A stretch of 64,000 nt of DNA from Platynereis dumerilii. Its lineage: Eukaryota > Annelida > Polychaeta > Phyllodocida > Nereididae. The notes below the pieces were generated by a model, which saw only the letters and a list, made by a program, of their open reading frames with translations, did not search any database and had not been told where the DNA came from. Location of the stretch: NCBI GenBank assembly GCA_026936325.1, contig JAPTHN010000044.1:248001-312000 (forward strand). Direction: 5' to 3'. The number at the start of each line of letters is the position of its first letter. Within the stretch, counting starts at the first letter, position 1. Made by a program: the position numbers and the translations under genes. This document shows, piece by piece, positions 29,906 through 43,018 of this stretch.

Positions 29906-30231
29906 CTGTAACAGTGTCAAACACAAAGATTAAGTGCTGCATATCCTTAAATGTGAAGCTGTGAACAATGTTTAAGATCAGTGAACCTGGACACATGGTG
30001 TTTCAAATATTCACTTGGTTTGCAATAAAACCAATTTAATCTTTACTGATTTTGTAAATATCCAAGTGATTTATTGTAAAACCCTTATAAACCAATATTA
30101 ACCAGACTGGATTTTCAATGATTCATTTGATTATTCACACAACCTCAATAAACCATTAACATCCATTTGGTTTTTTAAACATTCAACTGATTATGTAGAA
30201 AACCCCAAAAAACCAAGTTTTTTTCTGTGTG

Positions 30232-30615
30232 TATTAAAGTCTTTGCTTCACCCGGAGAGACGCCACTTAAAGTCATTGAGCCCTAAAGGCATCCGGTAAG
30301 CTCCTTGATCATTACAGATTCCAGGGAATAGTCTTGGGCACAGGGTTCAAGGTTTGGATTAAAGTCAAGGTTGTTACCTATGACTCCTTTTGGTGCCATT
30401 GTACTGAGCTGTGCAAGATGCTTCATCACACAGTTATCCCCAGTAATGATACTGTTATAGAGTCCCATGAACCGACTGTGAAGGTGACACATCAATGGAG
30501 GTTTTTCTACAAGAAGGTGTAGAATATCATTGTGAGCATGTTGAGGCAAGTTCCAAAGTCTACACATGTATCTTTTTGATATTTCATTGTGAATAAATAA
30601 TATATATATATATAT
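30232..30615. other. Family R-like debris and TA microsatellite
   Basis: Parts near 30,360-30,560 resemble family R blocks (for example 14,610-14,660), then a TA repeat leads into the fold-back element. The 136-codon minus-strand open frame here crosses repeat boundaries and has no domain. Confidence 0.4.
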
Positions 30616-31853
30616 TAGGGTGGTCCAAAAAACTTTTTTTGTCAATATCAATTCGCATACCCTCCTATACTGTGAGGAATGGTGCGAAAACAATGCAGCT
30701 TAAATTTTATGAAAATCCAACAAGAGGAAGGGGTCCCCCAAAGGCCTTTAAGTTGCAATGTTTTTGTAATTTTCAACCATTTTCGCTAATCGCGGTTGTC
30801 GATAACTTTGTAAGTATTAGTCATACAACATTCTAATTGCCATGGTTGGAAAGCTCTCAAAAAGACCTTCAATTTGCATACAACATCAATGGTCTAGGAC
30901 GATATCTTGATTCCCATTAGCCCTTCAGCCTGCACTCTTTAGAATTAAAATGACGCAGATTGTCTAATCCTGTTTAAAAAATGGCTTTGGAATTTTTTTC
31001 AATGATAATTACAGTGATTCGCATTCTCATAGTTCCAGAATGACCAAATACAAAAAACTTGTTGATTTTTACCATGGGAGTGCCAGGCATGTGAGTGATG
31101 AAGTTTTAATGTTAACATCAGCTGAAAACTCGTAAAATGTGAGATGGGGCCTGTTGCATTTCATATAGATATCTTCGTCAGAATTTACTGCAGGGCAACA
31201 TGAGTGGTACCAAATGAAAGAAAATACTCTTAGCATTCTCCTGGTACCAATGGTGTAGTCCTACATTTAATTCTTGTGAAGTTAAAATATGTAATATAAC
31301 AGCCCCTCCATGAATTGTTTCAATAATTCCGATTAAATTTTGCATTAAAACTTCCGAGCTTATAAATCTGGATTTTCCATGACCAAAAATTTAAAAAATA
31401 TTTTGTTTGCTTATTCTGGAAATTGAAGAATGTGAATCACAGCAATTATCAGTGAAAAAAAACATCAAAAGCCTTTTTTTAATAGGATTAGACAGTCAGC
31501 GACATTTTCATTCAGAAAAGTGCAGGCTGAAGAGTCAATGAGAGTCAAGATATCGTCCTAGACCATTGATGTTGGTATTCAAAATATAGGTCTTTTTGAG
31601 AGCCTTCCAACCATAGCAATTAGAATACTGTATGGCTAATACTGACGAAGTTATGGAGAACCGCGGATTGGCGAAAATGGTCGAAAATTAAAAAAACATT
31701 GCAACTTTAAGGCCTTTGGGGGACCCCTTCCTCTTGTTGGATTTTCATAAAATTTCTCATGCATCAGTTTTATACCTAACCTCATCAAATAAGAGGGTAT
31801 GGGATGTGAAATTCACAAAATAATTTTTTCCCATCTAAAAATGAACCACCCTA
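30616..31853. mobile_element. Fold-back element, 1.24 kb with ~450-bp arms
   Basis: Ends TAGGGTGGTCC and GAACCACCCTA are inverted, set in a TA microsatellite so a TA duplication is possible. Arms at 30,616-31,065 and about 31,395-31,853 pair over most of their length, for instance AAGAGGAAGGGGTCCCCCAA at 30,722 with its partner near 31,720. The unique centre is about 330 bp. No transposase frame. A long-arm MITE; superfamily not assigned. Confidence 0.85.
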
Positions 31854-31961
31854 ATATATATATATATATGATTCTTGACTTCTTTGGTGAAATTAAATGA
31901 CTATCTATATGCCATTTTCAGCTTATTATAAGATATTCCTACGATGATGGTACAGAGTATT

Positions 31962-32145
31962 CAGTGGCATCCCTATAGCGGGGCACGTACCCCCCCCCCT
32001 TATTGGACCTGTGCCCCCCAGGTGCCCCCCATCTGAACTTTTCAACCTTGGCTAAAATATGCAATTAGTATTGTGAGTGCCCCCCAGAGAATCGCGTGCC
32101 CCCCCAGGTGCCCCCCCTGCTCGAGACCCCCTAGTTACGCCACTG
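31962..32145. mobile_element. hAT-type MITE with perfect 8-bp target duplication
   Basis: Begins CAGTGGCATCCCTATAG and ends CTAGTTACGCCACTG, the familiar CAGTGGCGTA-type hAT terminus. AGAGTATT occurs immediately before (31,954-31,961) and after (32,146-32,153), an exact 8-bp duplication. The interior is G/C-run rich. 184 bp, non-autonomous. Confidence 0.9.
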
Positions 32146-32153
32146 AGAGTATT

Positions 32154-32949
32154 ATATAATGGGCAGTACTTCAGAGGTTGGAATACTGAAATTACTTGCA
32201 ATACAGTTGGAATAAAAAGCTGTCGTATATACAATTAATTTGGAAATTGTACCATCTTCCTGAACAATGAATTAATCTTCTAGGATCTTCTAGGTCAAAA
32301 GTCATTTCCAAATATTTTGTTTGAATATATATGTTTATTGCATCAGGTTTGAAAGTCTGGGTCCAGATGACCTCAGATCCATGACCATTTAGCTCTGAAA
32401 TTACTTGTACTTGTGTGGGTCACCGGTTAATTTCAAATTATCAGGGTCCTTTTGACCACTGGACATTTTTGGGTCTGAATTGACCTCAATTTTTTGGTCC
32501 GCTCAACCACAATGGGTGACTGTCAGTTTTAACTAGACATAGACTAGGGTCTAGGATGACCGCTAGCCACGATCCCCACCTTTGTGTCAAAGGCAACAAA
32601 GAACAACGCCACTGGTGCTCAAAAGTCACAACAAAAGTATAATTGCTTCGCATCCAGGCTGACGGCTTGCAAACATAAACACTGCTCTTAGCATTCCATT
32701 TCCATGATACAATGACAATGTTAGGTCATACGTTTAGCTCAGTCAGCACGGTTTCACCAAATGATTTACTGGTAGTCAATGGTTCTTTATAGAGATGTGT
32801 CACTCTCCATCTTTTACAATTAGCTTTCTGGGTAAAAATTTATAACATGGTGCCCAAAATACAAAATCATCTCTTTAATTGATAAACGCAAAAAGCGTTC
32901 TTTCAATTGCCAACCTATATTGTACATCATATGTTTCTACAAATTAAAG
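32154..32949. other. Gene-free stretch
   Basis: Includes some family R-like fragments near 32,160-32,300 and 32,600-32,790. No coding sequence recognised. Confidence 0.45.
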
Positions 32950-35900
32950 GAAAAACTTTACTAATTTTTACAGCATAGAATCCATTATTACTTGTCAAAG
33001 ATAAGAAGCAGGTTTTGTTAATTTTGAGCTGAGAGAATGCTGATAAATAACTCTTACGATAGAACGATGTCTCAAGAGAAATTGCCCTACTCAAGACTTG
33101 AGGAGAGCAAGGAGGGAAAAAAGAAAGAAATACTACCTGTTACAGAAGTGTTATTTTTAATTGATTACAAAACATCTATTGCAAGTTTACTCATCCAAGA
33201 TGGAAGGAGATTAAGAGAGAGCTGACTACAACAATTGGGTGGAATAGATTTGTCCGAATGGTTAGAAGACAATGTCTTAGGGTGCTGAAAATCAATTAAA
33301 ATGTTAACTTTTTATACTAAAATGGTGTGTAAGAAGTGCAATGGTTTCTACATGTACCATGTGTAATCTGTTACAATAAAACAGAGGAAAATAGGTTATG
33401 ATGCTTGCATTCAATTTGTTGCTTTTGTTTTCAAAATTAAACGTGTTTGCTTGAGATCAAAATTCTGCAGAGCTAGCAGCGTTGCATAAATTGTGACAGT
33501 CAGCCACAGGCAGTGGAAACAGGCAACAAACTCAAAATTTGGATTTTCTTTGCCAAATAACCACAGAAAGTGAGACATTGATGTCTACAATATTCTCAAA
33601 AAAGAGCTAATATAATGCTCGAAAAGCATATATCAGTTTTAAAAAGAAGTTTGCATCGCATTCTTGCAACAGTGACTATTCAAATTCTTAGCCCAAAAAT
33701 ATTGCTTATTAATGAACTCACAGTTTAAGGATTCACCATTTTCATTTAGTTATAATTACAAAATGGGGTGGATTATTCATATCATGTCTCTTGGGGTTGG
33801 AAATATGGGGAGGATACATGTCCGCTCTCCTCAATCAAATTGTGCCTCCGTAATAAGCAGTGACGACGATAGATTCTTTGTCCATTGTTATATCACTGGC
33901 AATGAATCCTCTTTGCTGAATTCTGTTATGTCATAAATATTCAGGTCAATATATTCCATGGGGTTCTTTCGATAATGAGATGATGAGAAAATATTTTGGG
34001 ATTAATGACCATATGCCACCTGTAATGAATTTAGTGATTACCATTAATGACAAATCAAAATGGAGATTGGCAGAATATGTCAGGAATGTTAATGACTCCA
34101 AGAGGGCTAGACATGATTACTGTGAATCTGTATGCCGGACCTTCTATCTGTTAGTTTATCACTAAAAATACTGCTATAAACAATAATCTGCATGCAGTCT
34201 GCAGAGAGTCAAAATATTCAATCCCACATTTTGTCAACCTCCATTGTATAATTACTTTCATCTCAAACTCAAGTCCATATTTCCTGCATCTGATTACCTC
34301 ATATATTTGAGACCCAAGATATCCATAAACATACTGATTTTGGCAGGAATGTTCTCAGGAAAGATAGATAGATGAAAGTATCAATGGTACTGAAATCTTG
34401 CTGTACAAAATATTTTAAAGGTTAAAAAATATGTAATTAATACAAAACTTTACCTTTTACTGGTTATGGAACCAACCAAAAGCTTCCAAACGATAAAAAT
34501 GTAGACAAAAAGAACAAAACCTTAACAGTTCACTGAGGTAATCCTTAGAATATATTTCACTTTTACACAAAGATTGTGCAAAAAAGGACTCTTTGTTTTT
34601 AAATGGACATAATCATATTTTCTATGCCCATGTTCAATTGTAGGTGTGGCGGTTTCACAAACATATTTCTGTTTCCTATTGACACGACTCTGACCACATA
34701 CAATAGGTGAAGTTACAATGTCATTGTTGTCTGAAAACAAGTCTGAGTGAGGGAGTGTTTGTTGAAAACAACCTTGAGGCCAGTAACACACTTCTTCATG
34801 GGCCATTAGTGGCCGCAAGAATGTTCCGAGGCCATTTCTGACCTTTGGCTTCTCGTCCTGAATTATTGTTTGAAAATCAGGTACGCCTTAGTCTCGCTGG
34901 GTCAGGTTATTTTCCGGAAGGTGGTACTAGATCCTTAGGAGCCCCATTGTCATAATGAATGAAAGAAATAGCTGTATTACCTGGATCCTCTGGTTCTCAC
35001 CTTTGCCATCATGTGTCTTACACATGGTAAAATTTCGTTTTGTGTGGGATGGTTTTCTGCATTTGTTTTCTTCTACAATGGTAGGAAGGAACAGATTGTG
35101 ATTCTTGCATTCATTCAAATGCTTACTCTTTCTGAATCAAATTAATTCAAAACAGAACTTCTGCAAAGTTAGCTGTGTTGCTTCAATTTTGACAGCTTCC
35201 CTGAGGCTGTGGAAACCAGTTGGATTAGGCTTCCTGATATTCAAAAAGTTTTACTTGGCATTGATATCTATTTTTGAATAACAAGTGAAGAGAACATTCT
35301 ATTCCAAAAATGGATCATTCAGAAATTGCGAAAGTTTTATATTGCACTGTATGCTCAATTAGCAGATATGGTTTTCAAATTGTCCGTTCACAGTAAGCCA
35401 AAAGTTACCCCTATTTTTGGCCACTGAAGTTGCGAAAGAGTGAATAATAATCCTACTGACCTCAGTCGGTATGAAATTTATACTTCCTTAATATGGAAAA
35501 GGTATTACCAATCCAAGTCTCATCTAATGCTACATGTACAATTATAGTTTTGTGCAGAACTAAAGAGCAAAAGCTCTCCCCATAATTAAACAATTTTTGT
35601 TTAATTTCAATGCATATCTGTAACTTTTCCTGTGCTTTTCGGAATTCAGAAGCCAAATATCCTTCCTAAATATGCAGCTGTCCAGAATGGATATTATATG
35701 TTATACTGTGACCTTGCTATGGGATATGGGAGTGTTCGGGTGAATATATTCCAAATCCCATAAAGCAAGGTCACTGTATAATATTTATATCCTTTGACAA
35801 TGGTCAAGATGATTTTCCACAAGCTGGTCAATCTGGTGATGTCACAATGATTACAACTGCACTTAATTTATAATTTTTACCACATTTTTCAAATAACCAC

Positions 35901-38900
35901 AAAAATGTTCTTATTTGACACAGGAAGTACTTTACTAATTATTCCAGCATAACATCCATTATCACTTGTCAAAAATAAGACTCAGGTGTTGTTAATTCTG
36001 ATCTGAGAGAATGCCCATAAATTACTCTTGAGATAGAATGATGCCTCAAGAGAAATCACGCTATACTTTAGAATTAAGGAAAACAAAGAGAGAAAAAAGA
36101 AAGAAACACTACCTGTTACAGATATGTAAGTTTTAATTGATTACAAAACTCCCATTGCAAGTTTACTCATCCAAGATGGAAGGAAATTAAGAGACAGCTG
36201 ACTACAACAATTAGGTGGAATATATTAACATTTTATCTAGATGTACAGAAGACAATGTCCAAAGGGGTTGAAAATCGATTAAAATCGAATTTTTCAGGGA
36301 TAAGAAGGTGCGTAAAAATAACAATGAAACAATGATTGAGGAAATAATTATTGCAATCACATGCTCCTGATAATTTTTGTGGTTTCAGCATCAGTTGTCT
36401 GTTAGAATAGAACTGAGGAAAACAGGTTATGGTGCTCGCATTTAATTTGCTGCTTTTGTTTTCTAAATCAAATGTGTTTGAGAACAAAATTCTGCAGAGT
36501 TAGCTGTGTGGCATAAATTGTGACAATCAGCCTCAGGCAGTAGAAACAGGCTAGGCTTCCTTCAAATAACTCCAAAATTTGGATTGTATTTTTTCCAAAA
36601 AATCACGGACAGCGAGACATTGGAGTCTTCAAATGAAATATTCCGAAAATGGCTAATAAATGATATAATGCTGGAAAAGAATATATATCAGTTTAAAATC
36701 AAGTTTGCATCGCATTCTTCCCACAGTGATGTTTTAACTTCTTAGCCCAAAAATTATTCTTTATTAATTAAATAGCAGTTTAAGGATTCACCATTTTTCA
36801 TTTATAGTTATATGTGCAAGATGGGATAAACTTTTTATATTATGTCTCCCGGGGTTGTTAATTTGGGAAGGATTTACAGTACAACCCAAGATTCAGGAAA
36901 ACTACCCCAGCAGGAAGGAAGAATCATCCACTACTTCACCCTTTCACACCTTTTGGCTCCCTTCAAATCACTTCCTACCTTTGCCTTCTTTAAAATTTAC
37001 ATCAAATCATTACAAATTCCCTGTCCCTGCCCCCAAATAAAATGTGCACTTGAAATAAGCAGCAACAATGACGGATTTTTGTTTCCATTGTTATATCAAT
37101 GGCCATGAGTCCTCTTTGCTGAATTCTGTATTGTCACAAATATTCAGGTCAATATATTCCATGGGGTTCTTTCAGTAATGAGATGATACGAGAAAGTATT
37201 TTGGGATTAATGACCATATGCCACCTGTAATGAATCCTATGATTACAACTTATGACAAGACAAAATGGAGATTGGCAGAAAATGTCAGGAATGCTAATGA
37301 CACCAAGAGGGCTAGAACTGATTACTGTGAATCGGTATGTGGGACATTGTATATGTTACTTTATTGTCAAAAATACCGCTCTAAACAATAATCTGCATGC
37401 AGTCTGCAAAATGTGAAAATATGGAATCTCACATTTTGTCAGCCAGCACGACACAAAGTTACACGGTGTTTGAAAACCAGTCTGTGTTAAGGGAGTGTTT
37501 GTGGAAAGACCCTCAAGGCCAGTAACACTATTCTTTGCGGGCCATTAGTGGCAGCATGGTTGTTCTGAGGTCATTTCTGACCTTTGGTTTGTTGTCCTGA
37601 ATACACAATGTTTGAAAATCAGGTACAGATTAGTCTCGCTGGGTGAGGTCATTGTCCGGAAGATTATGCTATAGCCCAAGGAATCCCCATGATCAAAATA
37701 TATAAAAGAAATAGCTGAGAAATACATTTCCTGTTTATGCACACATTTATGAATTGATAAGTGTTGGCAATAATTATGCAGTAAAAAAACATTTCACATC
37801 ACAAGAAACACCCACAGAGTTTTACTAATGACAACACTATCTCTCACAAGGTCACATATTTGACTCCCTTCGGAAGTGCCGTTTTTTTTTATTAATGGAA
37901 ATTGAGTACACAAAGATTTCCGAAGTGACTTGCAACTTCACAAGGGTCATTTATCAGTCTTCTCTGAGCTCAGACTCAGAAACGTTTAATTACACGCTAG
38001 TTGAGGTAATCAGTAATTCATCGGGGATATGGTAGTATTTGCTACATAGTGTAAATTGTACTGCCATTCTTAAATGATATTGAATATTGCTTTCTTTGCA
38101 CCAGTTGTATCTGTCAGTTCTCAAAATTCAATAAATGTTTTTGTGATCTCACTACATACTTGATTTACCATTTTTAAGTTCCTGACCTGCACTTCATTTG
38201 TGTCTACCATGCCCAAAATATCTGACATGGCTCTGTATACATCCAGGTAAACAAATCGCTGATGATTGTTGCTTTCGGTTGTCTCATAATCCTCTGAGAT
38301 TCTCCTTCCATCTTGGCTGAGTTAAGTGAAGTTGTAATGGATGTTCTGCAATCAATTACAAGCTACCCTGCTGTACCAGGTAGTATTTCTTCCTTTTTCT
38401 CACTTTTGTTTTCCTTAAGCTTTGAGTAGGGTGATTTCTCCTGAGACAGCATTCAATCTTAAGAGTAATTTATCTGCTTTTCCTTAGCGGAGAATTAGCA
38501 ACATGGTTCCAGGCTTTAGTGAGTGATCTTGCAGAATACATCAGTGAATGCAACCGTACCTATTGGCTTTAATCAATTCTGTATTATATAGTACAATATA
38601 TATAATGTTGCGTTGCTGTAATCATCTTGTTTACATTTTCTGTATAAATGCATCCTCTGGTTCTCACCTTTGCTGTCACATGTCTTAAGCTTGGTAAAAT
38701 GTAGTTTTATATGAGATGGTTTTCTGCATTTGTTTTCTGTTACAATGGAATGAAGGAACAGATTGTCATTCTACCATTCTTTTAAATTATTTCTGAATCA
38801 AATGAATCCAAAAACAGAACTACTGCAAAGTTAGCTGTGTTGCTATAATTTTGACAGTTTGCCTGAGGCTGTGGAAGCTGGTTGGATTAGGTTTCCTGAA

Positions 38901-41890
38901 ATTCTCAAAGTTTTACCTGGTCTAAATTTTGATTTTTGAATAACAACTGAAAAGAACATTCTTTTTCAAAAATGGATTATTCAGAAATTGCAAAAGTTTG
39001 ATATTATTCTCAATTAGCAGATATGGTTTTAAAATTGTCAAATGACAGTATGACAAAATTAGTTCTATTTTTGTCCACCCAAGCTACAAAAGAACTAATA
39101 TAATCCTTCTGACCTCATATACTGTGAAATTTAGAATTCCTAAGTGTAAATTACTCATCCAAATGGTCATGTGTCAAAAGGTCGTACAAGTTACGTTACA
39201 TGGCTGTTTTGGACCAAAAACTTTTTTCTTCAAGAATATCTAGAATTACTCTTAAGATGGAACAATGTCTCAAGAGAAATCACCTTTCTCAAGACTCAAT
39301 CGAGGAGAAAAAGGAGAAAAAAAGAAATAAAAACTGCCTGTTGCAGGAGTTTAATTCTTAATTTATTACACAACATCCATTGCTAGTTTACTCATCCAAA
39401 ATGGAAGGAGATTAAGAGAGGAGTACATCAATTGCATTTAATATATTCATCAGGACATATCGAAGACAATGTCTTAGGGTGTTGAAAATGAATTAAAATA
39501 GTAATATTTTGGAATAAAAAGGTGCTTAAGAAGTACAATGAAACAATTATTAGGGAAAAAATTGTTGTTAGGCCTACATCATGCTATTGATAATTTTTGT
39601 GATTTCTACATGTGTTGTCTGTTACAATAGAACAGAGGGAAACTGGTTAAGATTCTTGCATTCAATTTGTTGCCTTGGCATTCTAAATCATGTGTGTTCA
39701 AGATCAAAATTCTGTCGAATTAGCTGCGTGGCATAAATTGTACCAATCAGCCCCAGGCAGTGGAAACAGGCTAGGTTAGGCTTCCTGCAACAAACTCAAA
39801 ATCTGCATTTTCTTTTTCCAAATAATGACAGAAAATGAGACATCCGAGTCTTCAAATGAAAATATTCTGAAAAAGGAACTAAAATTATGTTCAAAAAGCA
39901 GATCTATATCAGTTTTGAAATGAAGTTTGCATCGCATTCTTCCCACAGTGACGTTTCAACCTCTTCGCTCAAAATATTGTTTATATTTTTATTGAAATAG
40001 CAGTTTGAGGATTGACCATTTTTCATTTACATATGTTACAAAATGGGGTGGACTTCTCATATCATGTCTCCTGAGGTTGGAAATATGGGAGGTATATTAT
40101 GTCTGCTGTCCTCAATCAAATTGTGCCCTTGGAATAAGCTGTGACGATGGCTGATTTTTTCCATAGTTATATCACTGGCCATGAGTCCATATCCCTCCTG
40201 CATCTGATTGCCTCATAGATTTGGAAACCTAAGAGACTCATTTTGCAGGAATGTTCTCAGAAAGATAGATACACGAAAGTATCAATGGTACTGAAATCTT
40301 GCTGTACAAAATTTAAAGATTAAAGAATATGAAATTAATACAAAATCTTTAAATGTTAACGGTTATGGAATCGACCAATAGCTTCCAAACAATAAAAAAG
40401 AACAAAGCTGTAACAGACACTAAGAACGTTTAGTTCACTGAGGTAATCCTTAGAATATATTTCACTTTTACACAAAGATTGTGCAAAAAAGAAGGACTCT
40501 TTGTTTTTAAATGGACATAATCATATTTTCTATGCCCATGTTCAATTGTAGGTGTGGCGGTTTCACAAACATATTTCTGTTTCCTATTGACACGACTCTG
40601 ACCACATACAATAGGTGAAGTTACATTGGTGTCTGACAGTCAGCCTGTGTGAGGGAGTGTTTGTTGAAAACACCCTTGAGGCCAGTAACACACTTCTTCA
40701 TGGGCCATTAGTGGCAGCATGGGCGTTCTGAGGCCATTTCTGACCTGTGGCTTGTCGTCCTGAATACACAATGTTTGAAAATCAGGTACAGATTAGTCTC
40801 GCTGGGTCAGGTCATTGTCCGGAAGGTGGAACTAGAGCCTTAGGAGCCCCATGGTCATAATGAATGAAAGAAATAGCTTAGATATATATTTCCTGTTTAT
40901 GCACACATTTATGAATTGATGAGCGTCGGCAATAATTATGCAGTAAAAAAACATTTCACATCACAAGAAACACCCACAGAGTTTTACTAACAACAACAGT
41001 GTCTCTCACGAAGTAACAAATTTGACCTTCTTAATTTGGCAGTGTCCTTTTCTTTAAAGATAAATGGAAATTGAGTACACAAAGATTTCGCTATTGACTT
41101 GTAACTTCACAAGAGTCATTTATCAGTCTTCTCTGGGCTCAGCATCAGAAAAGTTTGATTACAGGTTTAATTGATGTAATCAATAATTCATCCGGGATAC
41201 GATAGCATTTCCTTTATATAGCTAGTTGCAGTGCTATTCTTGAGCTGTATTGAATAGTGTTTTCATTGTACCAGTTCCAGCTGTCGGTTCTCAATATTCA
41301 ATATATGTTTTATTGTGATCTCACTACTGATTTACCTTTTTTAGGTACCTGACTAGCACTTTATTTTTATCTTAATCATATAGAAGATTCAAATTTTTAT
41401 TCAGTGATGGATCCAGACTGGGTCATCTTTCGGGCCCTTGCTTTGGCAATAAGGTGAAGGATGACAGAAACAGCTGTCCGACATAGGCTCAGGTGACCCG
41501 GCAAGAGCTGGCCCCAGCGATTGGCAGCCCAGCAAGCTACCAACCCAACCCCACATCATACATCCAGGTAAACATATTACTAATGACTGTTGTAGTTGGT
41601 TGTCTCATAATTCTCTCAGATTCTCTTTCCACTTTGGCTGAGTTGAGCAAAGTTGTAATGGATGTTCTGCAATCAATTGCAAGTTACGTTGCTGTAACAG
41701 GTAGCATTTCTTCCTTTTTACTCATTTTTGTTCTGCTTAAGCTTTGAGTAGGGCGATTTCTCCTGAGACAACGTTCAATCTTAAGAGTAATTTATCTGCT
41801 TTTCCTTAGCGGAGAATTGGCAACATGGTTCTAGGCTTTAGTGAGTGATCATGCAGAATACATCAGTTTCCTTTAATCAATTCTGTACTG
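32950..41890 (+). repeat. Tandem array of family R, three diverged units of ~3 kb
   Basis: A CTCAAGAGAAAT landmark with GAAAGAAATACTACCTGTTA recurs near 33,070-33,140, 36,050-36,115 and, diverged, 39,270-39,350. A TCTGGTTCTCACCTTTGC landmark lies at about 34,988 and 38,652. A GTGACAATCAGCC(T/C)CAGGCAGT block lies near 33,500, 36,525 and 39,750. Unit ends also occur inverted (GATTTCTCCTGAGACA near 38,430 and 41,755), so each unit has inverted terminal sequences. Long blocks such as 34,520-34,900 and 40,440-40,860 are very similar. No conserved protein. Open frames such as 41,493-41,747 and 39,171-39,386 lie inside and are not called. Confidence 0.7.
35701..35782. repeat. Palindrome inside the family R array
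   Basis: TTATACTGTGACCTTGCTAT and its near complement (GCAAGGTCACTGTATAA) flank a ~28-nt loop. A GATGTCAC CRE-like variant lies about 65 nt downstream. Absent from the other two units, so inserted after the array formed. Confidence 0.7.
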
Positions 41891-41939
41891 TATGCTACAT
41901 TGCTACAATCATACGGCACGCACAATTTTAGAGGGGCGA

Positions 41940-42262
41940 GCGACATTTGCCCAAATTTCAAAAGCTTGATTTAAGACCGTTTCAAATAAAATAAACTGGA
42001 AATCATTAATTTTACCTGCCACACAAAATCAAACAAGTTTGAGGATAGAGCCTTTTCCTATTCATCGCCAATACTGTGGAATGGCCTACCTGAAAGTGTG
42101 CTGAAATCAAAAACACTGGATAATTTCAAGAAGCGATTGAGATTATCTATTTGCAAAATTCTACGGACATATCAGCTGATATAATCAAGCGCCAATGAGC
42201 AGTTTACTGGAATTGGCGCAATATGAATACTTAATAAAACTATTATTATTATTATAAATCAA
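41940..42262 (+). mobile_element. LINE 3' end with ATT-repeat tail
   Basis: From about 42,037 the translation reads FEDRAFSYSSPILWNGLPES and on through TLDNFKKRLRLSICKI to a stop near 42,183. This is the conserved C-terminal signature of many LINE ORF2 proteins (R.FS...P.LWN.LP....S...FK..L). A short UTR and an ATT repeat (about 42,241-42,255) follow. It is 5' truncated and its element differs from the NADAR LINE family. Confidence 0.75.
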
Positions 42263-43018
42263 ATTAACATTGAAAGTATTGCGTATGGTCATGAGAGATT
42301 ATCTGCACGATGACACAAGAAGTGCCTTTTTCATAGTGCAAAAGTCCACTCTTTCTCTTTATCAAAGTGACAGACTGTAAAAAGCTATTTATCATTATCA
42401 CAAACTAATGTTCTGGAGCAGCAAGATATTGTCCATTGTGCTCAGCGCTAGGAAATCAAATACAGGGAGATGAGTACCATGTTTTAATGGAGTGTCCAAC
42501 ATTTGTGAATGACAGGAGAACTTTATTAAACAGCCATTACTATTGCAATCCAAGTATGTACAAAATGACTCAATTGTTTAGAAAAAAAGATTTCACTACA
42601 CTTGCTAACCTTTCAAAATTATGTAATATAATCTTGAAGAAGTTAGAAAACTTAGCATAGCTCATAAAGTTCATATTATTTAGCAGTTTCATAAATTGAT
42701 TTGCATGTTAGTATAGATTTATTTTAAATGTTTAAAATGATGAATCTTGCATTTGGCTATAATATATGTTTTAGATATAATATAACATGATGTCTTTATT
42801 TCCCATTTCATGGTCATTTTTAAATATATATGTCTGTTAATGATCAAGTCATTAGTTATATTGTACATTTATGTAAACTTTTGTAAATATCTTTTGTTGT
42901 TTGTGTTGAATGTCATCGATATATATATATATTTTTTTTTTTTAATTATTTGATTTTGTGGCTCCATGCCATTGTAAATGGTGAGCAATAAACAAATTGA
43001 ATTGAATTGAATTGAGCA
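42263..43018 (+). mobile_element. Second LINE 3' end with AATTG-repeat tail
   Basis: Around 42,429-42,660 the translation reads RYCPLCSALGNQIQGDEYHV then LMECPTFVNDRR and on to TAG at 42,658-42,660. C..C....H....C is the zinc-knuckle-like motif at the C-terminus of many LINE ORF2 proteins. About 350 nt of AT-rich 3' UTR and an AATTG repeat (about 42,995-43,013) follow. 5' truncated, with decay upstream. Placed back to back with another truncated LINE and the edge of element B. Confidence 0.75.

Larger units (their letters stand above)
27577..30231. mobile_element. DNA transposon T1 with AAACCA-rich ends
   Basis: Termini are inverted repeats CACACTCAGAAAAAAAGGTT (left) and CACACACAGAAAAAAAC (right, inverted), each flanked by TA. 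The outer ~440 bp on the left and ~240 bp on the right are packed with AAACCA/TGGTTT motifs, typical subterminal transposase-binding repeats. The interior carries minus-strand exon-like sequence with splice signals and AATAAA strings (plus 28,227-28,253). Superfamily not identified. Confidence 0.7.

Noticed and set aside
30283-30693. 136-codon minus-strand frame
   Set aside because: Crosses from family R-like debris through a TA microsatellite into the fold-back element, so it cannot be one ancestral gene.
41493-41747. 84-codon frame with a hydrophobic stretch, possible membrane protein
   Set aside because: Lies in a family R unit; the homologous segments at 38.3 kb and 50.5 kb do not keep the frame.
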